Source of the DNA: a bacterium
GTDB lineage: Bacteria > Myxococcota_A > Bradymonadia > UBA7976 > UBA1532
Direction: 5' to 3'
NCBI GenBank assembly: GCA_030424955.1
Contig: JAUHVS010000276.1
Location: 1-7,524, forward strand
DNA length: 7,524 bases
Below, piece after piece: positions 1 to 5,224 of this stretch. Position numbers and translations under genes: made by a program. Position 1 is the first letter of the stretch. Each line of letters begins with the position of its first letter. Under the pieces are notes generated by a model. It ran no database searches, was not told the origin of the DNA, and was given only the letters and a program-made list of their open reading frames with translations.

Positions 1-89
1 CCAGCGCCGCCGCCCGCGCCTCCGGCCCCGCCGGCGCTGCCGCCTGCTCCACCGGCCGCGCCGGCGTCACCGCCCGCGCCCCCGCCACC
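1..89 (-). repeat. Gly/Ala-coding low-complexity tract
   Basis: On the minus strand this stretch is built from GGC/GCC-type codons and encodes an irregular series of GGA, AGG and GGS units with a single Asp. It is the linker of the left-edge lipoprotein. Such tracts expand and contract easily by slippage and are prone to assembly errors. Confidence 0.65.
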
Positions 90-155
90 GTCGTCACACG
101 CCAGGGCGAAGACCACGCCCCCCATGATCGCCAGCCACCGCATGCGCTTGAGCAC
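1..155 (-). CDS. Secreted lipoprotein, N-terminal fragment with Gly/Ala-rich linker
   Basis: The first 51 codons of a gene that runs off the left edge. The product begins VLKRMRWLAIMGGVVFALAC: basic residues, a hydrophobic stretch and a cysteine at residue 20 preceded by A-L-A, which reads as a type II (lipoprotein) signal peptide with a slightly weak lipobox. Asp-Asp follows the cysteine, then about 30 residues of almost only Gly and Ala up to the edge. I chose the GTG start at 155 because AGGAGG (166-161) lies 5 bases upstream; the in-frame ATG at 143 is 17 bases from that site and the ATG at 200 would make an over-long n-region. Such Gly/Ala linkers behind a lipobox are common in myxobacterial surface lipoproteins and usually tether a folded outer domain, which is outside this window, so its function cannot be told. 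The lipoprotein call is fairly secure. Confidence 0.75.
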   Translation of the reverse strand, partial: MLKRMRWLAIMGGVVFALACDDGGGGAGGDAGAAGGAGGSAGGAGGAGGGA

Positions 156-523
156 CGCGGCCTCCTCTCTGCACTGCTGCGTGCGGTGTGTCTTGGTCAT
201 TGATCAAGCGATCCGGCGGCCGCGACCGGGGCGAGCGCCCCGGCGGGCTCGGTCAACCGGCTGAGGCCTGCGCCTCGGCCGCTGCGCCGGCGAGCCCGCG
301 TGCCGACGAGGCGAGCTGGCCGAGGGCGCGGTCGGCGAGGACGCAGGCGACGGCGCGCGGCCCCAAAGAGCCCTCGCAGGTCGTCAGAGCGCGCGCCCAT
401 CGCCGAGCTCGCCCGCGCCTTCGTCGCCGCGCCCTCGACGATGCGCCGCATCGCCTCGGGCGAGGCGCCTTCGATCCGGCGCTTCGGCTCGCTCGGGCTC
501 GGGCGGCGAATCTCAACACCCGG
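156..523 (-). other. 368-base gap with broken coding signal, possible gene remnant
   Basis: No complete gene can be supported between the pseudokinase stop and the left-edge lipoprotein. On the minus strand, the same frame as the upstream gene stays open beyond its TAG and reads naturally from about 515 to 390 (for example IEGASPEAMRRIVEGAATKA), but its first ATG is at 451. It then turns Arg/Pro-rich. The next frame, one base further on, reads well from about 395 to 253 (for example LGPRAVACVLADRALGQL) and ends at a TGA. The switch falls near a GCGCGCGC run (about 389-396). This could be one gene with a one-base indel, or antisense noise: the opposite strand shares the wobble positions and also looks open. 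The frame-A stop (199-197) overlaps an ATG at 200 as ATGA. Confidence 0.3.
161..166 (-). promoter_or_regulatory. Shine-Dalgarno site deciding a GTG start
   Basis: AGGAGG on the minus strand, 5 bases before the GTG at 155-153. It is the best ribosome binding site in the window and favours GTG over the ATG codons at 143 and 200 as the start of the left-edge lipoprotein. Confidence 0.65.
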
Positions 524-2395
524 CTAGCGCTGGAAGTTGAAGGGCAGGCTGACCTTGACGTTGGTGCCATCAAAGCTGGGCACCCGCAGCCCGCTGAGCG
601 CCCCACGCACACAGGTCTGACCCCGCGGCGTGCCGCCGTCGAGCTGCACGTTGATGAGCTCGCCCCGCGGGATGACGGTGATGCGCACCTTCACGCCGGT
701 GAGCGATGGATCCCGCCGGACCTCGTCTTGCAGGCAGCGCATCAAGGCCGCCTGGCGGCCGCCCATCGCCCGGTCAAAGGCAGGCCGGTCGAAACGGGAT
801 CCGTCTCCGGCGCCCATCGTCAGCTCGCTGGAGGCCGCCAGCTTCGCCTCCCGGGCCACCTTGGCTGCCTCGTAGCGCGACCGGGCGGCGCTCTGCTTCG
901 CCGCCGCCTTCTCGCGCCGCTCTCGAACCTCGGCCTCGGTCTCGGGCAGCTCCTCCGGCAGCGTGATGGCCGGCAGCGCCTCCGACAGCGTGCTCACGAG
1001 CCGCGGCAGCCGCGCGGCGACAGGCTCAGGCAGCGTCGACCGGTACCAGAACCAGCCGCCCGCGCCACCGCCGGCCCCCAGCAGCACCAGGGCGACGATG
1101 CCGCCCAGCACGCGGTTGCGCCGGCGAGCCGCCGCGGCGGCGGTGGCCTCGGCGCGCTTCTTCTCGCGATCGGCCTTCTCGTGGATCCAGTCCACCAGGG
1201 CCTGGTCGAAGACCGGGAACTCCGCCAGCGCAGCGCGGCGATCGGTCTCGATGTCGTACAGCGTCGCCTCGGCGTTGATCTCTTCCTTGAAGAGCTGCTC
1301 GACCACGGCCTTGCGGGTGTAGGGGCCGTAGTCGGTGCCGTCGCGGGCGATGAGCCAGCGCTGGACCGTGCCGTCGTCATCAACCTGCCCCGGCGTGCCG
1401 AGCTCGGGGATGACAAAGCCGCCGTCGGTCTTCGGCCGCGCCGCTGGGCGAGGCTCGTGGGTCGACGTGGGCTCCGCGCTCAAGCCGCTGGGATCCAGCA
1501 CCTCGAGCGAGGCCCCGGCGTGGAGCTGAGCGCCCGCCTCCGCAGCCGGCGCCGCGGCCCCCTCGGCCTCACGCACGGCGGCCTGGAGGGCCGCCTTGAC
1601 GGCCAGCGGATCGGCGAACCGATCGGCGGCGTCGAGGTCCAACAGCTGCGCCACAATGTCGACGACCGCGGTGGGGGTCGCCTGCTGCACGTCCGCTGGC
1701 AGCGTCCCCTCCCCGACGGCGGGGGGACGCCCCGCCAGCAGGCCGAACAGCATGGCCCCCAGGGCGAAGAGATCGTCGCCCTCGAGCCGCTGAACGCAGG
1801 CCTGATCCCAGGGGTCAAGGGCGTCGCGCTTCGCCACGAGGGCGCCGCGGAGCTGGCCGAGCCCCAGATCGGCCAGCTTGACCCGCCCCGTGCGGTTGAT
1901 GAGCACCGCCGAGGGCCGCAGCGTGCCGTGGGTGAGGGTCCCCTGGGCCGCGTCCAGCGCGTTGCACACGTGCGCGATGAGGTTGTAAGCGCCCTTCAGC
2001 GTGAACCGCTTGCCGGCCGCGGCCTTCTTCTCGAGCAGCTCGGCGAGGGTCTGGCCGTCGACATACTCACGGGCCAAGTAGCGGCGCTGGCCGTCCTTGC
2101 CCATGCCAAAGACGCTGACGAGGTTCTTGTGCGCGAGCCCCGTGGCCTGCTTGACGGCCGCCCGCACGGCGTCCGTGGCCTCGCGATCGCCCGCGACCGC
2201 CGGATCGAGCAGGAGGATCGCGATGCGCTTGCCGCTCTTCTCGTCGACGGCCCGGTAGGTGGTGCCCAGCACCCCATCACGGATGCGCTCGTCGATGACG
2301 AAGCGGCCGCCCACGGTGTCGCCCTGCTTGAGGCGGGCGCCGGACTCAGGCCCAGCGGCGGTGTTCGGCACGTCGGCGGTGTCAGCGCTCTGCAA
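524..2395 (-). CDS. Transmembrane pseudokinase with GYF_2-like and AgmX/PglI C-terminal domains
   Basis: A 623-residue bitopic inner-membrane protein. Residues about 30-275 have a Hanks-type Ser/Thr kinase fold: a Gly-loop region (34-50), DLG at 176-178 and a helix-F-like segment DDLFALGAMLFGLLAGRPP (207-225). Key catalytic residues are missing: the VAIK lysine is Leu61 (IAIL), the HRD motif is H156-G-T, the loop Asn is Ala163, and the helix-C Glu appears to be Ala80. Binding and scaffolding are therefore likelier than phosphotransfer. A GYF_2-like domain follows (about 347-403, with DYGPYT), then a charged segment, a membrane helix (about 429-451), an Ala/Glu/Arg-rich helical stretch (480-525) and a C-terminal domain (536-623) like those of AgmX/PglI proteins, with Cys554 and Cys595 as a likely disulfide and a closing PFNF. 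It starts at TTG with an AGGAGG 4 bases upstream. The gliding protein GltJ/AgmX has a similar layout with a zinc ribbon at its N terminus. The partner is unknown. Confidence 0.85.
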   Translation of the reverse strand: MQSADTADVPNTAAGPESGARLKQGDTVGGRFVIDERIRDGVLGTTYRAVDEKSGKRIAILLLDPAVAGDREATDAVRAAVKQATGLAHKNLVSVFGMGKDGQRRYLAREYVDGQTLAELLEKKAAAGKRFTLKGAYNLIAHVCNALDAAQGTLTHGTLRPSAVLINRTGRVKLADLGLGQLRGALVAKRDALDPWDQACVQRLEGDDLFALGAMLFGLLAGRPPAVGEGTLPADVQQATPTAVVDIVAQLLDLDAADRFADPLAVKAALQAAVREAEGAAAPAAEAGAQLHAGASLEVLDPSGLSAEPTSTHEPRPAARPKTDGGFVIPELGTPGQVDDDGTVQRWLIARDGTDYGPYTRKAVVEQLFKEEINAEATLYDIETDRRAALAEFPVFDQALVDWIHEKADREKKRAEATAAAAARRRNRVLGGIVALVLLGAGGGAGGWFWYRSTLPEPVAARLPRLVSTLSEALPAITLPEELPETEAEVRERREKAAAKQSAARSRYEAAKVAREAKLAASSELTMGAGDGSRFDRPAFDRAMGGRQAALMRCLQDEVRRDPSLTGVKVRITVIPRGELINVQLDGGTPRGQTCVRGALSGLRVPSFDGTNVKVSLPFNFQR

Positions 2396-2399
2396 GACC

Positions 2400-2405
2400 C
2401 CTCCT
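2400..2405 (-). promoter_or_regulatory. Shine-Dalgarno site supporting a TTG start
   Basis: AGGAGG on the minus strand, followed by GGTC and then TTG at 2395-2393. The nearby ATG at 2408 is out of frame, and the first in-frame GTG is eight codons inside with no such site, so TTG is the best start for the pseudokinase. TTG is a weak initiator and may keep its expression low. Confidence 0.55.
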
Positions 2406-2423
2406 CATTGGACGCGAGCCCCA

Positions 2424-2452
2424 AGTATCAGGGGCGGCGGCGCCGCGATCAA
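2424..2452 (-). promoter_or_regulatory. Candidate sigma-70-type promoter of the pseudokinase gene
   Basis: On the minus strand, TTGATC (2452-2447; four of six match TTGACA), a 17-base spacer, and GATACT (2429-2424; four of six match TATAAT). Transcription would begin near 2417, giving a leader of about 20 bases that contains the Shine-Dalgarno. The -35 element overlaps the stop codon of the upstream lipoprotein gene. The match is moderate and the sigma factors of this organism are unknown. Confidence 0.35.
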
Positions 2453-2883
2453 TGCCCAGGCGCCGTCGGGGTGACGCTCGCCGTCGAGGCGAACAGGTCC
2501 ACGCGCCAGGCGCCCTCCACCTGAACCAACGGGATCCGGCGGGCGCGGCCCCCCAGCGGGCCGACGACGACCCGCCGGTCCGCCGTCGTCACCGCCTCGT
2601 CCAGGCGCGCACGCTGCGGCAGATCCAGCTCGAAGCCCCAGCCCGGCCGGACCCCGAGCACCTCGAGCACCGCCGCCTCAGCGGCGTCCGGCGCCAGCCC
2701 GAGCCGCGTCGCCAGCTGCCGCTGGCTGTCGGGGGACAGCGCCCGCCACACGGCCGCGGCGCTCCGCGCGCGCAGCGCCCCCAGGAAGCGCTCGTACGCG
2801 ACCAACGCCGGATCCTTGGGCGGCGGCCCGCACCCGGTGAGGGGCAGGAGCGCGAACAGCAGACAGGTGAGGGCGTGACGCAT
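2449..2883 (-). CDS. Small lipoprotein, possible NTF2-like fold
   Basis: A 144-residue protein with a clear lipoprotein signal: MRHALTCLLFALLPLTGC, with lipobox LTGC and the lipidated cysteine at residue 18. Gly follows the cysteine, which in enterobacterial rules would allow outer-membrane sorting. The mature part opens with a helix (AYERFLGALRARSAAAVWRA), has a central region with SPDSQRQL, and ends in strands containing VEGAWRVDLF. That order of helix-rich start and strand-rich end with a late W-R-V resembles small NTF2-like or DUF4878-type lipoproteins; this is inference. No strong Shine-Dalgarno precedes the ATG. The pseudokinase gene lies 53 bases downstream on the same strand, so the two could be co-transcribed or separately expressed from the promoter candidate between them. 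The divergent lipoprotein at 2964 has the same design. Confidence 0.75.
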   Translation of the reverse strand: MRHALTCLLFALLPLTGCGPPPKDPALVAYERFLGALRARSAAAVWRALSPDSQRQLATRLGLAPDAAEAAVLEVLGVRPGWGFELDLPQRARLDEAVTTADRRVVVGPLGGRARRIPLVQVEGAWRVDLFASTASVTPTAPGH

Positions 2884-2891
2884 GCGCGCAT

Positions 2892-2919
2892 GTTGCCCGC
2901 GCGCCCCCTGGGGGGCAAC
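2892..2919. repeat. Inverted repeat between divergent lipoprotein genes
   Basis: GTTGCCC (2892-2898) is matched by GGGCAAC (2913-2919) around a 14-base centre, and a tighter palindrome GCCCCC-TG-GGGGGC sits inside at 2903-2916. It lies just upstream of the minus-strand lipoprotein and 44 bases before the plus-strand one, where an operator would be expected. It could equally be chance in GC-rich DNA, and no T-run follows it, so a terminator is unlikely. Confidence 0.3.
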
Positions 2920-2963
2920 CGCAGGGATTGACGGCGAACCCGACCGCGGGCCACCTTCACGGC

Positions 2964-3575
2964 ATGCGCGCTCTCCTGCTTGTTGGCCTGACCGTGGTTG
3001 CTGCCCTGCTGGGCTGCGCCGAGCCCCGCGACCCCGCCACGCCCGAGGGGGCCATGCACCGCCTGCGAGACGCCGTGCTGGCCCAGGACGCGCCGGCGAT
3101 CCTCGCGGCCGCCTCGGCCAACACCCAGCGGGCGCTGGCCCAGCTGCACACGAAGCTCAAGGAGCAGCGGGCCGCCATCGACGAGCGATACCCAGCGGAC
3201 GCACAGGCGGCCGCGCGCGCAGCCTTCCCCCCTGCGGTGCTGGAGGCAAAGGACAGCGCCGCGCTGTTCGCCGCGCTGATCGAGCCGCAGATGAAGGTGC
3301 TCGACCGAGGCCCGGGGCTGAAGTGGGGCATGACCGTGCTGGGCCGCCCGACGGTCACCGATGGCCGCGCCACGGTGCCGACCCAGAGCGGCGAGACCCT
3401 GGAGTTCGTCCTCGAAGAGGGCCGCTGGCAGACCACCGCCTTTGAGCGCGCCTTGGAGCTGAACCTCAACCGCGTGAAGCTCAACGAGCAGACGCTGGCG
3501 GAGAACCTCAAGGTCTTCGAGGAGCTCAAGCGCCGGGAGGCCGACAGCCAGGCCAAGGCGGCTGAGGACGAGTAA
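2964..3575 (+). CDS. Lipoprotein of unknown function with helical mature domain
   Basis: A 203-residue lipoprotein. MRALLLVGLTVVAALLGC gives a clean signal peptide with lipobox LLGC and cysteine at residue 18. I take the ATG at 2964; the in-frame TTG at 2928 would add 12 polar residues before the signal peptide and its AGGGA is too close to help. The mature protein starts with PEGAMHRLRDAVLAQD, a helical stretch resembling the opening of the divergent lipoprotein. It continues through a long helical part rich in Ala, Lys and Glu, then a beta-like section (DGRATVPTQSGETLEFVLEE, with GRWQTTAF), and ends in a charged helix with EELKRREADSQAKAAEDE. The EGRW segment parallels EGAW in the neighbour, suggesting related folds and a periplasm-facing, possibly NTF2-like role. 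The last 50 bases overlap the convergent ComEA-like gene. Function unknown. Confidence 0.75.
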   Translation: MRALLLVGLTVVAALLGCAEPRDPATPEGAMHRLRDAVLAQDAPAILAAASANTQRALAQLHTKLKEQRAAIDERYPADAQAAARAAFPPAVLEAKDSAALFAALIEPQMKVLDRGPGLKWGMTVLGRPTVTDGRATVPTQSGETLEFVLEEGRWQTTAFERALELNLNRVKLNEQTLAENLKVFEELKRREADSQAKAAEDE

Positions 3576-4065
3576 CCGTCAGGTGGGGCGACAGCCGCCG
3601 GCGGCGCACCGGCCCGATCCCACGCACCCGCTCCAGATCCAGCAGCCGCTCGAAGGGCCGCGCCGCCACAATGGCGGCGGCCGTGGCCGGCCCGATGCCC
3701 GGCACCGCCCGGAGGGCCGCCTCGCTCACCTCGTTCACCGACAGCGGCCAGCCCAGGGCGAGCTGATCCCGCGCGCTGGCCCGCCGCCCCCGGGTGGTAC
3801 AGCCGCCCCACCTTCGCTCAATCTCGATGATGTCGCCCACCGCCGGCATGTAGAGGTCGGTGCAGCCGGCCGCGGCGCGGGCCACGGCCGCGGGATCGGC
3901 GTGCCATGTCAGCACGCCGTCGGCCCGCACGCCGTACCACGGCGCGCAGGTCGGGGCTGGGCGGGCGGGCGCCCGCCGCCACGTCCAGCGCTCTGCCCAG
4001 ATGGCCCCCAACACCAAGAACCCCAGGGCCAGGGCTCGCCGCCGCGCCATCGTGTCCCACGCCAT
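3526..4065 (-). CDS. ComEA-like helix-hairpin-helix protein, membrane-anchored
   Basis: A 179-residue protein with one N-terminal membrane anchor (about residues 8-25 after R8-R9-R10). A tandem helix-hairpin-helix module spans 108-164: the first hairpin is VPGIGPATAA (121-130), after LSVNEVSEAAL, and the second is VRGIGPVRRRR (147-157). This is the ComEA/HhH arrangement, which binds DNA without sequence specificity; ComEA proteins capture transforming DNA in the periplasm. Between anchor and hairpins lies a region of about 70 residues I cannot assign, with Cys40, Cys68 and Cys89. A good Shine-Dalgarno-like GAGGGGG is 7 bases before the ATG. After the hairpins come 15 Pro-rich residues, ending in GCRPPGA, encoded opposite the end of the convergent lipoprotein gene. 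No other competence genes are present, so the uptake role is inference. Confidence 0.8.
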   Translation of the reverse strand: MAWDTMARRRALALGFLVLGAIWAERWTWRRAPARPAPTCAPWYGVRADGVLTWHADPAAVARAAAGCTDLYMPAVGDIIEIERRWGGCTTRGRRASARDQLALGWPLSVNEVSEAALRAVPGIGPATAAAIVAARPFERLLDLERVRGIGPVRRRRLSPHLTVTRPQPPWPGCRPPGA

Positions 4066-4152
4066 CGCACCGCCCCCTCATCGATCCGGTCGGCTCGCCC
4101 CCCGTGGGCGGGCCCCCCTGATCCATCGGACGCTGGGCGCGGGTGTTGCGCG

Positions 4153-4171
4153 AAAAATCAGCCGAGGCGGC
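4153..4171 (-). terminator. Weak intrinsic terminator overlapping the phosphodiesterase stop
   Basis: On the minus strand GCCG-CCT-CGGC (4171-4161) forms a four-base-pair hairpin with a three-base loop, then TGA (the stop codon) and TTTTT (4157-4153). The T-run stands out in such GC-rich sequence. The stem is short, so termination would be partial. It would separate the three-gene operon from the ComEA-like gene 92 bases downstream. Confidence 0.3.
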
Positions 4172-4850
4172 GTTTCATGGCGCCGGGCTGGTCCACGAAG
4201 GCGCCCGCGACGCCCATGGCGGCCAGGGCGCGGGCGTGGCCGACGTGGCGCACGGTGTAGGCGCGCACGGCGTACCCGCGCGCGGTGGCGGCGCGCACCT
4301 CCGACGCCGTGAGCGTGGGGAACCAGGCGTGCCAGGCGACGCAGCCCAGGGCGCGCAGGGCCCCCCACGGCGGCGCGGCGGGGGCGGTCCGCTCCGTGAG
4401 CAGGGCGCGCGGCACCCACGGCGCGACCGCAGCAAAGGCCGCCAGGGCCTCGGGCAGGAAGCTCGACACGATGACGTCGTCGATGGGCCGCAGCGCCCGC
4501 GCCGCCGGCCACGCAGCGGCCACGCTCTTGAGCTCCACGTTGACCGGCACCTGCCCAGCGACCAGCGCCAGCACCTCGCCCAGCCGCGGCACCGTCGCCC
4601 CGCCCGCCAGACGGACAGCGCAGGTCGCCGCGGCCGATCGCGCGTCCACGGGGACCGCGTCGCCCCCCAGCCGGCTCAGCGTGAGGTCGTGCACCACCAG
4701 CGACACGCCATCGGCGCTGGCGCGCACGTCCAGCTCGATCCCGTCGGCCCCCTCACGCAAGGCCTGCTCAAAGGCCGGCAGCGTGTTCTCGAGGCGCCGC
4801 CCCCCGTGGCTGCCTCGGTGGGCCCAGATCGCCAACCCGGTCGGCCTCAT
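4158..4850 (-). CDS. Glycerophosphodiester phosphodiesterase (cytoplasmic, UgpQ-type)
   Basis: A 230-residue GDPD-family TIM-barrel enzyme, which hydrolyses glycerophosphodiesters such as glycerophosphocholine to sn-glycerol-3-phosphate and an alcohol. The family motifs are in order: AHRG with H11 and R12, ENTLPAF (21-27), IELDVR with E39 and D41 as metal ligands, VVHD with H54 as acid/base, and VNVELKS (103-109) with E106 and K108. No signal peptide is visible, and the length fits the short cytoplasmic GDPDs such as UgpQ. I start at the ATG at 4850, which overlaps the crcB stop as ATGA; the frame is open further upstream, but that stretch reads as a shadow of crcB. Third gene of the gph-like/crcB operon, so it should be translationally coupled to crcB. 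The cytoplasmic substrate is unknown. Confidence 0.93.
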   Translation of the reverse strand: MRPTGLAIWAHRGSHGGRRLENTLPAFEQALREGADGIELDVRASADGVSLVVHDLTLSRLGGDAVPVDARSAAATCAVRLAGGATVPRLGEVLALVAGQVPVNVELKSVAAAWPAARALRPIDDVIVSSFLPEALAAFAAVAPWVPRALLTERTAPAAPPWGALRALGCVAWHAWFPTLTASEVRAATARGYAVRAYTVRHVGHARALAAMGVAGAFVDQPGAMKRRLG

Positions 4851-5224
4851 ACGTACCGCCCCCCCAGCCAGGCGCCCGCCGCAGCGCAGCACAGCCCCAC
4901 CCCGACGTTCAGCGCCGCGTTCGCCGCCGCCCAGCCCGGCGCGCGGCCCGCGAGGGCGACGGTCTCCTGGCCAAAGGTCGAGAAGGTGGTCAGCCCCCCC
5001 AAGAAGCCCGTGGTGACCCCCACCCGCACGGCGGCAGGCCACTGGGCGCGCGCCGCGAAGAGCGGCACCAACGCACCGAGCACGAAGCAGCCCACCACGT
5101 TCACCGCGAAGGTCCCCCACGGCAGCCGCGCGCCCGGCAGCCAGCGCGCCGCCAGCGCGCCGATCCCAAACCGGCTGAGCGCCCCCAGGCCACCCCCGAC
5201 GAACACCGCCAGCGGGCCCATCAT
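4847..5224 (-). CDS. crcB: CrcB/Fluc-family fluoride ion channel
   Basis: A 125-residue membrane protein, the usual length for a CrcB/Fluc subunit. These form dual-topology dimers that let fluoride leave the cell. Four hydrophobic segments lie at about 3-22, 37-57, 66-90 and 98-121. Family motifs are present: GGLGALSRFG with Arg18, PWGTFAVNVVG (35-45) with Asn42, and GFLGGLTTFSTFGQE (73-87), the signature segment containing the bound sodium site and the pore Phe residues. The start overlaps the phosphatase stop (ATGA); a second ATG follows directly at 5221. Only a weak GGTGG precedes it, so coupling probably drives translation. It is a single crcB, so a homodimer is expected unless a paralogue lies elsewhere. 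No fluoride riboswitch is visible ahead of the operon. Identification is firm. Confidence 0.95.
   Translation of the reverse strand: MMGPLAVFVGGGLGALSRFGIGALAARWLPGARLPWGTFAVNVVGCFVLGALVPLFAARAQWPAAVRVGVTTGFLGGLTTFSTFGQETVALAGRAPGWAAANAALNVGVGLCCAAAGAWLGGRYV

Noticed and set aside
2437..2446. Perfect palindrome GCGGCGCCGC between lipoprotein and pseudokinase genes, considered as a terminator
   Set aside because: It has no loop or T-run and falls within the spacer of the candidate promoter. Ten-base GC palindromes are expected by chance in this composition.
188..2524. A 778-codon open frame on the plus strand across the pseudokinase gene
   Set aside because: It is the antisense shadow of 524-2395. 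The product is very Arg/Pro/Gly/His-rich with no domain or motif, while the minus-strand reading has a clear domain order, start site and Shine-Dalgarno.
2928..2963. TTG start at 2928 for the plus-strand lipoprotein, which also reads as a TTGACG -35 box
   Set aside because: As a start it puts 12 polar residues before a proper signal peptide. As a -35 box it lacks any -10 hexamer 16-18 bases downstream.
4066..4157. G-rich and C-rich runs upstream of the ComEA-like gene, considered as a structured leader or riboswitch
   Set aside because: The runs can pair loosely, but I see no conserved riboswitch core or promoter, and the same composition occurs elsewhere in the window.
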